Positions 47,642 to 59,100 of a stretch of 64,000 nt of DNA are shown here, one piece after another. Source of the stretch: Gnomoniopsis sp. IMI 355080 (Eukaryota; Ascomycota; Sordariomycetes; Diaporthales; Gnomoniaceae). Both the position numbers and the translations under genes were made by a program. Under the pieces are notes generated by a model. That model was not told the DNA's origin. It saw only the letters and a program-made list of their open reading frames with translations, and made no database searches. The stretch spans positions 1 to 64,000 of the forward strand of contig JAPEVC010000155.1 of NCBI GenBank assembly GCA_027946555.1, given 5' to 3'. Every line of letters begins with the position of its first letter. The first letter of the stretch is position 1.

Positions 47642-48090
47642 TTAGAGACTCTTCTTCAGTCCACCAATCGAGCCAATGCCGGCTTTGATGTCGCCAGCCT
47701 GTTGGTTTCCCTTCAACTCAGCTGGGGTGACGAAAGTTAGCTTTCATTCCCTAGCTTCATCTTGTGGCTTCAAGGGCTTGGTATGCATCGGGTTCTGAAT
47801 ACTAACAGGCAACAAAGTCCTCCCCTTCCTTCATGCCCTTGGCTTGCATCTCCTTGGCTTCGGCTTCGGCCTTTGCCTTCATCATCCAGACACTGCGGGA
47901 GGGCCTAGTCAGCAAAAGAGCTTCCCGCCGAGGACCTAGGCACGCCCAGACAGGGCCCGTAATTGGGAAGCACTCACCCCATCTTCTCAATCAGAGGGTC
48001 CGCATAGCCTTCATTGTAGGCGTACCATGTTGCGGCCATAAGGACCACAACGGTGAGGAGATAAATGAAGATTTGATAGTTGGACTCCAT
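47642..48090 (-). CDS. Small single-pass membrane protein, 92 residues, unknown function
   Basis: Three short exons on the minus strand: 48090-47978, 47892-47807 and 47721-47642; 279 nt. Introns use GTGAGT..CAG and GTTAGT..CAG, and all phases match. The protein starts MESNYQ, followed by a hydrophobic helix IFIYLLTVVVLMAATWYAY, then a helical Ala/Lys/Glu-rich stretch (VWMMKAKAEAEAKEMQAKGM). It ends with a Gly-rich tail, DIKAGIGSIGGLKKSL. The splice fit and regular composition make it a convincing gene. The size and topology suggest a small organelle-membrane subunit, but no family was identified. Confidence 0.75.
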
Positions 48091-49659
48091 GTTGGCTTGT
48101 ACGGGCTTTTTGTTTCTGATTTTGTTTTAACAGGGTGTTGGGGGGGGGGGGTGTTTATATGCTAGGTGTGTTCTGGAATCGAGTAGCCCGTGTCCTGAAC
48201 TGATATCTAATGAGTATTAAAGGATGTAACTCCCACATCTCATCCTCAAAGCTTTCTCTGTCTTCGTTTATATGTTGCTATTCCGTTGCCGTGTCTCAAA
48301 GCGATGTGCAATGACGTGAGGCTGTAAATGCCAAAATCGTCATCTTTTCAAGTTTCGCGCCAGCACGCTAGCAGGTTTTCACGAATATGCAACCAGCCCG
48401 TATCGTGCCACCAACACCAACGTAATTCATGTAGTGAACCAGTAAAATCCTCATTCTGTTCAAGGTCTATACTAACTATCATGCAGCATACTGGTTTTCC
48501 ATCGATGGGATTACAAGTATCGTGTTGAAGAAACAAGGTAGCTAGCATATGTTGAACTAGGGAACAATGACGAATGTGTGTGGGGTGCGATAGTTCGCCT
48601 GTGCGATGGCGCTTGCAAGAACGCTTACGCTTGTTGCGTCGCCTCACCTCACCTAGAGCTAGTTCCGGATGTTCCCAACGTACGGGCATTGTCTTTGACA
48701 GTTTGTGTCAATGAGTGCACAATATGTCGATGATCATGTCGTAAGGCAAAATTCTCAGTGCCAGAATTCTCAATGCCAGACTTCCGTTCTTCTAGATATC
48801 CACCTATTCTTACACTCATCGTCCCCGACCCCTTACACGGCAGCGAAGTCGGTCATCAGATGTTTTTAATTTCCGCTCCAATTTGCTATGGTGCTTCTGC
48901 TTTGCCAATGACAGAGCGTGGCCATTTCTGTACCTGTCTTGGGGTGGTCGGTAAGGAGTGAACAGAAGGCCCTGACGCTGAGGTCTGGCTGAGGTCCGGC
49001 TGGTCGCTTGTTCTGTATACGTGCTGTATGAAGTAGCTACCCATGTTATTCAGAATCTGAAAGCAGCAATACAAACATGTCGTCAAGGGCCCGCCTAGTT
49101 AGTCCGGCATTCATCAGCTCTTGCTACCCAAGAGCGGATCCTCGTGGAGCAGGAGCCTTGGCGACGACGGTTTGGGACACTGTGGCATGGCACAACTAGT
49201 ACCAATAGCTCCAAGCCCTTGGCACGACACGATACGGGCAGGGCGGAAGGCGTAAAGAAGGACTACATCGTCGACGGCAGAAATTAGTGAACGGCAGACA
49301 AGCCCACGGAAAGAACAAGCACTGCGCGGGACAGGCGATGCACTATGCTTGCAATAGGCAGAAAGCCTACACGTATCATCAATCATTCGAAGCTAAATAC
49401 TGGGGTTGGTATGGTGCCATGATGGCATGTGTCTCTATGAAAAAGCAAAACTCCAGCGACGACCCCGTTCTTGACATCCCTCGTACGCCGATCGTTGAGT
49501 TGTTGAACAGCAGCCCGAGCCGCAGTCTAGTATCCAGTCTATGAAAACCCGCCGAGTGGTAGTACTTTTGTTGTAACACACAGTCCTTGTCCTCACCCAG
49601 ATCCGTGGGTGTACGTACTGTCTCCATGCTTGCTTTTCTTTTTCTTTCTCATTATTGCC
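48091..49659. other. Intergenic region
   Basis: No supported gene. It contains the upstream flank of the small membrane-protein gene, with a G-run near 48139-48150, and the 3' flank of the F-box gene. Confidence 0.6.
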
Positions 49660-50991
49660 TCACTGCGCTGCAACAGCAGCAGGCGGCGAAGGCGACGCCG
49701 ATCCAGGGTATCGCCCGCCTTGGAGGACGTACCGTTCAAAGTCTAGGCAGTCTCGTGTCGTTCGTCCTGACGACGCCACTGCTCGCCGAGTGCGCCACTC
49801 GTCCTCTTCCATATCCTCCCAATTGTCATCAGTCACACCATGAAAATTGTACGCCTCGTTGGCCGATCTCTCGACGCCGACACACTCGAAATCACCCTCG
49901 AGATGGACTCGCTCCAGCTGGGGCATCTTATTGCGCAGTGAGGCGAAGAGACCCCGGAACGTGCCCCGGCACATGTGGATACCGCCTAGGCCGCCTTCGA
50001 AGGCTTTGGCAAGACCACGGCCGCCGAGGCGGAGACGTTTGAGGGTTGCGGAGTGGCGGAGCAGGAAATCACGTAGGTCGTCTTCGTCGCAGGAGATGCC
50101 CTCCAGTTTGAGGTCGGTGAGCTTCTCGAACCTGAAACCGTCGAGCAGGGTATCGAACCAGATGATGAACTTGTGCTTGGGCATTCCGTAGGTGTGGAAG
50201 GCCAGGCTCAAGTGGGTGACATTAGTGGCACAGCGAAGTATGCTGCCGAGCCCTTTGATGGCCTTGAACCTTTTGGCGGGAAGCTTCAGGGCGGAGGCGT
50301 CGATGGTGAGGTTGAGAGTTGTCAGTTGGCCAAAGGATGTCGAGACACAGTCGATCCAGCGCCGTCTCTCGTCGGGAAGTCGAAGGGTCTCCAGTGGAAA
50401 CCGATCGATTGTCAATGAAGACAACTTAGTGCCCTTGAGCGCGGTGGCGATGACCGCCAGGTTTTTGGCCGTCTGCTCCCGGTCCATTTTCCTGCAACTT
50501 GGCAGGCCCTTGAAGACCTGGTCCACGACGTCGATGTCAAAGGGACATTTGGTAAAGGTGACCTCGAGCTCTGCCAGGTTTGGCAAGTTTCGAAACGACT
50601 CTGTCACCAAGTCCGGTCGACTGTCAAATGTAGGCGAGGCCTTTCGAAGTTTGTCTGCCTCGTAGTAGCGTGCCCATGCTTGCCCAAGCCTGTCATTGCG
50701 CTCCTCGGGCTCCTCAGCGTAATGTTGGAAGAACGAAGCATGCCTAGCGGTATACTCGTCGACCTCGGTGAAGTTTAGCGTGACCGACTCGATGCGGCTC
50801 TTGAGCTGTTCATGTGTCGAGATGGAATGTAGCCTTTCCACCTTCCAGCCAGGGACACTAATCTTTTCGCTGAGGAGATAGTCCAGACCGACGGCCGCGA
50901 AAATGCGAGATTGGAGACGGAGAGATTTTACACTGTCAAGATCGCAGTATTCAAAAACGAGCCGCACCAGCTCAACAGGAAGAGACTCCAT
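49660..50991 (-). CDS. F-box protein with LRR-like C-terminal region
   Basis: A single-exon gene of 443 residues starting MESLPVELVRLVFEYCDLDS, a typical F-box opening; the motif spans about residues 1-45. Such proteins bind Skp1 and bring substrates to SCF ligases. The middle and C-terminal parts contain spaced leucine motifs (LTTLNLTIDASALKL, VTHLSLAFHTYGM, LTDLKLEGISCDEDDL, LKRLRLGGRGL), suggesting irregular leucine-rich repeats as a substrate surface. The frame is open upstream to 51294, but that part lacks F-box context and is rich in Pro, Ser and Cys, so the ATG at 50991 was chosen. Substrate unknown. Confidence 0.85.
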   Translation of the reverse strand: MESLPVELVRLVFEYCDLDSVKSLRLQSRIFAAVGLDYLLSEKISVPGWKVERLHSISTHEQLKSRIESVTLNFTEVDEYTARHASFFQHYAEEPEERNDRLGQAWARYYEADKLRKASPTFDSRPDLVTESFRNLPNLAELEVTFTKCPFDIDVVDQVFKGLPSCRKMDREQTAKNLAVIATALKGTKLSSLTIDRFPLETLRLPDERRRWIDCVSTSFGQLTTLNLTIDASALKLPAKRFKAIKGLGSILRCATNVTHLSLAFHTYGMPKHKFIIWFDTLLDGFRFEKLTDLKLEGISCDEDDLRDFLLRHSATLKRLRLGGRGLAKAFEGGLGGIHMCRGTFRGLFASLRNKMPQLERVHLEGDFECVGVERSANEAYNFHGVTDDNWEDMEEDEWRTRRAVASSGRTTRDCLDFERYVLQGGRYPGSASPSPPAAVAAQ

Positions 50992-53596
50992 GGTCAGGAA
51001 TGTACATGTCTGGCCTGCTGCAGCTCCCATAGGACGATGGGGAGCCTGGGCTGACTTGCCGGTTGCAGGTGTGGTAGGAGTCAGGTAAGGGCAGGACCAA
51101 ATGTCCAAACAGAGAATAGAGTAGAAGTGAGAGAGAAGATCTGAAGGAGGCAGAAGAGTTTGACAATGCGGAAGAGGCGTACCTACATAAGGACAGACGG
51201 GGATATGGTCAGATCGACAGTACGGGCAAGGAGACGTCGTCAACAGGACAGGGGAACGGGGGGATGTCAAGGCCTGCGGGAGAAAAAAAGCCATGGAACG
51301 CTAGGCGGAGCGCGAGTCTGGCAATGGGACCACTCAGCGACTCATCCACGCCCGCTGGGAGAGAGCGCGCATGCTTTGCGGAAAACCAAACAAAGAGAAG
51401 AAAGTTTGGGGGGAGTTGACCGAAACTTTTGGCGGTGAGCCTCTAAGACACAAGGCCGCTTTTGGATCCCAGCCCTGTCGCCCAGGTCACACCAAAAGTA
51501 TCCTGCTATCCAGTCGCCTGACTTCCCTGCGCTCTCCGGGATAGCCTTTGCGCTCCGGGTCAAGCAAAAGAAAAACTCTCAGCTGTGCATCCCGGACAGC
51601 CGCAAATAGCAGGCTGCACGACGAGGAAACCCATCACTCAAACGATGTCGGGCGGTGATGAATCTTGTTCAAGTGTTAGAGATCTCCGGGGAAGCAAGCC
51701 GTCAGTACCCAAGCACGCTCAGGCGATGGAGAAGGGCCCCTCCTGAAAAGGCGGGAACAGGGATGTGGTTCTGCGAAGGCCTGCGAGGGTGTGGTCACGA
51801 CAGTCACCGCGCTTTTCCTTGCCGGCAGCGGTAGGGCCTAGCGGCCATGGACTGGTGACTGGACGCACAACGGGTTGAACGGAGCACAGCGCCCCTCTTG
51901 CGCAAAACCTGGATGACCACTGGAAAGCCAGTCAGCCAGCCAGTCAGCCAGCCAGTCAACCGCGCAGCCGCGGTAGCACCATGTCAGGTATCTCTTTTGC
52001 TAATCCAAGAACCCGGTTGCTTCTGCTTGCATCAAATTGATGGGGGTGGGTCCTCCAATCCCAAAGGGTCGAGTGGCCCTGGATACTACTATGCACGCAG
52101 TATACCTAGTCTCCGAAGCGATACTTGGTACTCGGTACGGGATACGCCCACCTCAGCTGTACTATGTACCTGAGCACGGCTACTACATAGTACGATCAAA
52201 GAGAGGCAGCGATGCCACGAGAGCTGGAGCATGCCAGGGGTCCGGCGCAGCGGAACTCCAACCCGCCGTCTAGATTTGGGTCTGGAAACCTTGTGGAAGG
52301 TTTCTCGGTCCACCTTGGCTGCAGCGGACGGCACGCAAGCACTCCACACCCACGAGTTGTCGTAAGGCTGGCATGGCAGGCTGGTAGGCTGAGATTCCAC
52401 AGCCTCACCGACTTGTCTGGGCGCTCAGGTACCGACGGAGCCGAGAGCACAGCAGCGATGAGTCGTGTGACCAGAGACGGTGAGAAAAGAAGGTGAGAAT
52501 GCTGGACGCAGATCATTAATCCTGTGAATGGTCCTTCACCGCGCAAAAAGCATATTGAGGTATGTAGACTATAAAATCGCTCGTACTCGACAGGCGCACC
52601 GCATCTGTTGAAATGCCGTCCGTCCCCATGAACAAGCCCAACGGAATGACACTCGACAATCCCGGACGAACACAGTCTGGACTGCATGTCCCGTGAGGCA
52701 AGTCTCGAAGTGTCCAGAGTCAGCAATCAACAATTTACTTGCGTCAAGACGAACATGTCGCGGGGGGCCAAAGGTTGTGCGTCGAAAACTTCCCGGCCGA
52801 AAAGCGTTCGATAGGCATACTTTAGTTGGGTCCCGTTGATCCACTACAATGTAAAAGGGCAGGGCTGCTGCTCTCCTGATGATGGAGCGATGAGAGACTA
52901 TCATGTGTCAATATCACACACAGTACATAATAGGTCTTGCCCGAGCTTTCCAAGGTCGCGGCTCGGTGTGATGTGATGCTGCTTGTGAGACGAATCGAGC
53001 ATCCGGACGTCTCGGCCCCGTAGCAAACAGCAAACCCGCAGCCAGGACGGCATGTCACGACGTGATTGTGAAGGCGGGTTATGACAGCAATCTATCAAGA
53101 AGGCCGATGCTTGTAGGACCTCTGAAGAGCTATCTCAGGTAGTGAGGCTATTCCTTTTTTCTTCTTCTTTTTTTTCTTTTTCCCTCCTGCGGGGAACTAT
53201 ACGGTACTGCATAGAACCATTAGAGGTGGGCCTCACATCCCTGTCTGCCAACTTGCCTAGGCCCGGCTGATACCCGGGCAAGAAGAATTAGAGGTACTAT
53301 GTATCTTGGACTGTACCCATTTCTGCACTACATCATCCCCGTCCCCATAAATCTTCTTCCTACGACGTGAATTTGACATTGTCCACAATGTTCCCCACGC
53401 TATGGCCAGACCCAGAGACTTTGAGTTAATTCAGACCGCGAAACAACCATAAAGAACTGCAGCCAAAGCGAGTCTCGTAGACGGGACCAACTATTGTAAA
53501 GTACCACCACAGCATGAAACCTCGAATGACCGACCCGAGCCGGACCCCTCCATCGCCGTGACGCTCGATCCGCCCCGCGTCGCGCGCTTGTTCAAG
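50992..53596. other. Divergent intergenic region
   Basis: This is shared upstream DNA of the F-box gene (minus) and the RBR ligase gene (plus). It contains a 12-bp tandem repeat at 51931-51960, several GTAC inverted motifs at 52129-52194 and 53293-53305, and a CT-rich tract at 53152-53187. A short upstream ORF, 53514-53561, lies in the probable leader of the RBR gene. A minus-strand frame at 52196-52726 has no domain. Confidence 0.6.
51931..51960. repeat. 12-bp tandem repeat (GTCAGCCAGCCA)
   Basis: Two full units and part of a third, intergenic. Confidence 0.85.
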
Positions 53597-55666
53597 ATGG
53601 GCCTCGCCTCTCTGCTTCGTTCATCCTCCCGCGATGGACGTCATTCTAAGAGGACATCAAATCCAAGTCCAAGTCCAAACCTAAGCCCCAGTCCCAGCCC
53701 CAGCCCAGCAACACCGCCGGGCAAGAGGCGAGCCATGAGCAATTCCTCCTCTTCGTCCAGCAGCGCCTCCAGGAACTCCGACTACATCTATCATGACTCT
53801 CAGATCCCACCCCCGGCTCCGTTGCCGCCAGACTTGCGCGATCTCAACAACAGTCTCGAGGCCCTTGCCGCCATCTTTCCCGATGTTCAGATCGACGTCT
53901 TCCGAGAGATGCTCACCAGTCTCGACCAGGAGTCCCGGCTGGCCGTCGTTGCAGACATGTTGCTAAAAAACCGCGTCGGATGGGTCAAAGGCCGCTGGAG
54001 GAGCAAGAATGATTCCATGTCACAGCCAGACAAACAAAGCCCGACAGTGGCACCTGCTGAGACATTCAGGAGTCCTGAGTACATAGCTGCCGCAAGAAGC
54101 CTGGCCTGGTCCGAGTTCAAGGGCCTGTCTAAGTCGACTATCCACGCTGTTTTGGCCGAATCGAATTACTCTTACCTCGATGCGAGACGGACTCTGGTCG
54201 ATTTGTCGCAAAAGTCCTGGAGGTTCACGCTGTCTTCCATACTCTTGTACAGAAGAAAGCCAGTCACATCGGCAGAAGCAGAAAACCACCCGTTGGTCAT
54301 TTGGAGGTCAACAGGCCAGGGTTCAATAGTCCCCTCTCTTAAGTCCACAGGCAATACGGAGCTCGATCGGGACCTTTTTAAAGAGCTTATCCTGCCACTT
54401 CAGAAATCCGCCAAAGAGACAATGGAAGAGGAGGATCACAGGCTAGCAGCAGCTATCAATTTGGAAGAAGCCGAAGCGGGGAACGACATCCACGAATGTT
54501 GCTGTTGCTTCACCGACGGTCCTTTTGAGGACTTCACCGCCTGCAATACCAATGCCCACATGATCTGCGTCCGTTGCGTGCAACACTCCATCAACGAGGC
54601 CTTGTTCGGCCAGGGCTGGGCCAGGTCGATCAACACCTCTACCGGAACGCTCCAATGCCCAGCAGTTCCCACAACCGCCAATGCTGACTCGTGCGGTGGC
54701 TGCATTCCCTCGGACCAGATGTACAGGGCCATGCTCACCGGCAAAAAGGGCGCCGAGGTTATGCTCAAGCTCGAGCAGCGCCTGGCTGACCACAGTCTGT
54801 CCTCCTCGGGCCTCCCCGTCGTGCGCTGCCCCTTTTGCGACTATGCCGAGGTGGACGATCTTTATCTCACGCCACCAGAGCTCCAGCTGCGCGTCAAAGT
54901 AGAGAGCTTGCAGACCATCGCCATCATCATTGCGCTTTGCGTTATCTGCGGACCAGTCGTGCTTCTCATTACACTGCTGTCTCTGTTCTTTGCACTTCTT
55001 GTTAGCTCCGAACAGTCTTTTGGGGATCGGGTCATGGCTGAATTCCGGGCCGCATTCACGCGCCATCGACGGCGCCAGCGCGGACTGCGCTTCCAATGCC
55101 AAAGCCCCACATGTGGCAGGTCCTCGTGTCTTAGCTGTGGCAAGGCCTGGGTCGACATACATGTGTGCCATGAGTCGAGCCTGGTCGCGCTACGCACGCA
55201 GGTTGAGCAGGCCATGAGTATGGCGGTCAAGCGCGTCTGTCCCAAGTGCAACGCCTCTTTTGTCAAGACCGCTGGCTGCAACAAGATGACCTGCCAGTGC
55301 GGGTATAAGATGTGCTACGTGTGCCGACGGGATATCGGTAACAAGGAGGGCGAGGATGCCGGCTACCAGCATTTCTGTCAGCATTTTCGCCCCCAGGGAG
55401 ATGGGAGCCCATGTCAGAGCTGTAACAAGTGCAACCTATGGCAAAAGGAGGATACTGAAGCTGTTCTACAGAAGGCGAAGGAGGAGGTGGAACGCAAGTG
55501 GCGCGAGACCGAGAAACGCGAGTTGAGTGGCGCCGAGATGGCTTTTTTGGAAAGTGGCGTAGCGGTGAAGAAAAGAAGTCAGGGAATCGAGGCTGCGATC
55601 GTGCGGGGCAAAGTGCCTAGCATGGCAGAGGTGTGCGATACGATCATAGGAAACCTTTTCGCGTGA
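53597..55666 (+). CDS. RBR (RING-IBR-RING) E3 ubiquitin ligase with internal membrane segment, RNF216-like
   Basis: An intronless gene of 689 residues. The start is the ATG at 53597 (MGLASLLRSS); the codon at 53558 is GTG. A Ser/Pro-rich N-terminus is followed by CUE/UBA-like helices (LEALAAIFPDVQIDVFREML, about 79-122). An atypical first RING starts near residue 301 (CCCCFTDGPFEDFTAC, later CVRC). An IBR-like cysteine set follows (CPFC; then CQSPTCGRSSCLSCGKAW). The last RING reads CPKCNASFVKTAGCNKMTC, QCGYKMCYVC, with the candidate catalytic cysteine in AGCNKM near 557. Between them, at about 440-470, is a strong hydrophobic stretch (IAIIIALCVICGPVVLLITL). The RING arrangement resembles RNF216/TRIAD3. 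The hydrophobic segment suggests a membrane-bound ligase. Confidence 0.88.
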   Translation: MGLASLLRSSSRDGRHSKRTSNPSPSPNLSPSPSPSPATPPGKRRAMSNSSSSSSSASRNSDYIYHDSQIPPPAPLPPDLRDLNNSLEALAAIFPDVQIDVFREMLTSLDQESRLAVVADMLLKNRVGWVKGRWRSKNDSMSQPDKQSPTVAPAETFRSPEYIAAARSLAWSEFKGLSKSTIHAVLAESNYSYLDARRTLVDLSQKSWRFTLSSILLYRRKPVTSAEAENHPLVIWRSTGQGSIVPSLKSTGNTELDRDLFKELILPLQKSAKETMEEEDHRLAAAINLEEAEAGNDIHECCCCFTDGPFEDFTACNTNAHMICVRCVQHSINEALFGQGWARSINTSTGTLQCPAVPTTANADSCGGCIPSDQMYRAMLTGKKGAEVMLKLEQRLADHSLSSSGLPVVRCPFCDYAEVDDLYLTPPELQLRVKVESLQTIAIIIALCVICGPVVLLITLLSLFFALLVSSEQSFGDRVMAEFRAAFTRHRRRQRGLRFQCQSPTCGRSSCLSCGKAWVDIHVCHESSLVALRTQVEQAMSMAVKRVCPKCNASFVKTAGCNKMTCQCGYKMCYVCRRDIGNKEGEDAGYQHFCQHFRPQGDGSPCQSCNKCNLWQKEDTEAVLQKAKEEVERKWRETEKRELSGAEMAFLESGVAVKKRSQGIEAAIVRGKVPSMAEVCDTIIGNLFA

Positions 55667-56152
55667 TGAACGACGACTGATGAACATGACGCTTACGGGT
55701 TTCAACCAGCACTACACATTAAGACTGGGACGAGGAAATGGCATGGACTACTGGAGTTATTTGCTTTTCAGAGTTCTGGAGGACTTGAAATTGCTTGGTT
55801 GGCACCGGCCTGGGACATGGTATGGGATCTGTCTTGCTCGGCGTTACTGCATATGGCTGTTAGGGGGCTGTTAGGGTAAACAATTCTCTCGCTCTTGGGC
55901 ATATCCTCTTATCACGGAGAGAAACCTGCAGTGAAATTATCGATCTCAATAAAATATTGATACCTTTCTCATGTGTGAGACAATGCATTAACAGTCTACT
56001 TGTGCAGGGTGAGATGGCCAAGTGATGAAGAGAGCAGAAATGCCCTCATGAAAAATACCCGTATTCATACAAATAGCCCAGCCTAGAAACACCATATTCA
56101 TCCATCATATCAGTCCCATCCACTTTTGTCGTTCGCTTGCCTCAAATTAAGC
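55667..56152. other. Convergent intergenic region
   Basis: 3' flanks of the RBR ligase and fox2. No coding sequence. Confidence 0.7.
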
Positions 56153-59100
56153 TCAGATCTTGCCCTTCGACCCCTCCAGCAACTCAGCAGCGGCACCGCC
56201 GATAGCCAGCTTGCCGGTTTCCTTGACCTTGGTTTGGAAAATGACCTTGTTGCCTTCCTTCCACATCTCAGTCACAAGCGTCTCTCCAGGGTTAACAGTC
56301 CCGGCAAAGCGGACCTTGACATTCTTGTAAGGGCCGAACTTCTCATACACGGCCTTGCTGGCGACACCCATGAAGCAGAGGCCGTGTAGGATCGGCACCT
56401 TGAAGCCACCCATCTTGGCGAACTGGGGGTCGACATGGAGGGGACTATAGTCTCTTTGTCAGTATAATTCCGGAATCATCACCCTGTGTGTAGGCGCTGC
56501 AACAACACTTACTTGTAATCCCCGCTCAAGCGATACACACAAGCCTGCTCCTCGGTCGTCTTCTCCTCCACCACGACGTCCGGCTGGCGACCAGGCGGCT
56601 TGTTCGCCGCGGTGCTAGCCCCCCGGTCGGCTGGCTTCTTCTGCCCACCAAACCCGCCACACCCGCGCAGGAAGACCGTCATTTCATTGTAGAACAGGTC
56701 CTCGCCGGTCTCGGCATTGGTCGTGGTCACGCCGTGCTTGACGATCGCGGCGTTGCCCTTGTCCACCACCTCGATGAGCTTGGCCTTGGAGAGGAGACGG
56801 CCCGAGGTCGGGATTGGATACTTGCGAACCTCGAGGTACTGCTCGCCGTGCAGCAGCATCATGGGGTTGAAGTTGGGCACAAGCGAGTCGAGGCTGAAAG
56901 GGGTCTCGGCGTCAAAGGGCGGGATGACGCCAAAGGTGGGAAGAACTTGGAAGTCCTCGGCTCCCTCACTGCACATTCTCTAGATTAGAACCGAGTCAAG
57001 ATTATAAGCAGAATGAAAAGTGACCTACAAGACGTAGCGGAGGTCCGTCCTCTTCGCGCCGACACCGAGATTGTACAGCATCACATCACGCTCGGCATAC
57101 TTGAACTCAGTGCCGGGGCCCTCTTTCTTCAGAGCGTCCTGAATAGCGTCGAGGTACTCGTTTCCGCCAGAGGCACCGCCACTCTGGAGTAGAAGAATCT
57201 GTCAGAAGACGTGATGACATGTACAATTGTATTACCAGACTATGCTATCCGAAAAAAAAAGTACAAACAACGGGAGATGGACCGAACGGAGGGGAAGGCT
57301 CATACCTTGGCGCTTCCGCCCGCTTTGTTCCCAGCATTGGCCATGATCTTCTCTAGAGACGCCTGTGTCTTGTCGGGGTGATCGGCGCGCCCATCGAAGG
57401 TGACGACATCCTTCCAGTTCTTGAGCACTTCCTCGGGCGTCAATGGCACGTCTGTGGGGAAGCCGTGACCACCAGTCCGCTGCCACCTAGTGGCACCAAC
57501 CCAGCCGCTGCCGACTTCGTACAGGCCACCAGTCGGGTTCTTGGGAACCTTTTCGCTGCAGAGGGCGACGACAACAGGCGCAATGTATTCGGGTTTGAAC
57601 GCTTGCACAAGCTCCTCTGGCAGAATAGTCTTGGTCATGGCGGTGCCAGCGTTGGGTGCGATGGTATTGACGTAGATGTTGTACTTGGCGCCCTCGAGCG
57701 CAAGAGCCCGTGAGAAACCAAGGATAGCACATTTCTGGATGGACCATTAGATTATTTTTTTATGGATTCCATGGTGGGCAAGACAATGCAAGACAAAGTA
57801 ACTTACCGCTGCGGAGTAGTTGGCCTGGCCAAAGTTGCCATAGATACCACTCGTTGAAGTCGTGTTGATAATGCGACCGAACTTCTGCTTCAACATGTAA
57901 GGCCATGCAGCCTTGGTGACCTTGAACGTTCCACGGGCATGGACGTTCATGACGGGATCCCAGAGGCTGTCGTCCATGTTGTGGAAAGACTTGTCCCTGA
58001 GGATGCCTGCATTATTGACGACGATATCGACGCGGCCATAGGCATCGATAGCGGCCTTTACGACAGTATCACCATCCTCAGCTGAGGCCTTGACACCAAC
58101 AGCCTTGCCGCCCGACTTCTTGATCTCGTTGACAACATCGTCAGGGTTGACGAGATCGTTAACAACGATGGAGGCTCCGTATTTGGCAAATGCAAGAGCA
58201 TATGCGCGACCAATACCAGCACCTCCACCAGTGATCAGGGCGACTTTGCCGGAGAAGTCAAGCTTCTCGCCTGCAGGATTGGGACCCAGCTTCTGTGATT
58301 CCTCCAGCAGAGTGACGAAATCATTCGGCCCCGTCGGATACTGAGGTTTGGAGAAGTTGATGATCTGATCCCAGTTCTTCAGGACAGCACCAGGGGTGTA
58401 GCTGTCGTCGCACTTGAGGAGTTGGCCATTGGACCGCTCCCACCTGTACTTGGCCATGTGGCCACCTCCGACCTCAAAGATGCCTCCAGTCTCGCTGGTA
58501 TTGTCTTTGTGGACCAAGACAGCCACCAGAGGTACGACCCACTCGGGCTTCATGAGCTCGAGGATATCTGGGGGCATGATGGTCTCGGTCATTCGGCTAG
58601 CCGCAATGGGGGCAATCACATTGCATAGAATGTTGTATTTGGCGCCCTCCTTGGCCAAGGTCTCGGTGAAGCCCACCTGGGCCAGCTTTGCGGCTGCGAT
58701 AGTGTTAGCATCTTTGTTTTTCGTTCTATGGGTGGGGGCTTTGGGCCCAAGACTCACCAGAGTAATTTGTTTGTCCGAAGTTACCGAACAGACCCGCGGC
58801 GGATGCCGTGTTGATCACGCGGCCGTATTTTTGTTTCCTAAAGTGCGGCCATGCCGCCCTAGCGGTCTTATATGCGCCCCGAACGTGAACTTTGAAGATC
58901 AAGTCCCAATCCTGGTCCTTGATGTTCTTGAAGCTGACATCACGCAGGATGCCGGCATTATTGATCAGGATGTCAACGCGACCGAAGGCTTGTATGGCAG
59001 TATCGATGATTTTGTCGCCATCCTCGACAGAATTGTAGTTGGCAACGGCCTTGCCACCGTTCTTCTTGATCTCGTCGACTACAACATCGGCGGCCTGTGG

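Noticed and set aside
50992..51294. N-terminal extension of the F-box protein
   Set aside because: The upstream 101 codons are Pro/Ser/Cys-rich with no family resemblance. The F-box begins at the ATG at 50991.
52196..52726. 176-codon minus-strand frame
   Set aside because: No domain or homologue recalled, and it overlaps GTAC-motif-rich intergenic DNA.
54443..55171. 242-codon minus-strand frame
   Set aside because: Antisense to the RBR ligase, whose zinc motifs are clear. The composition mirrors the real frame.
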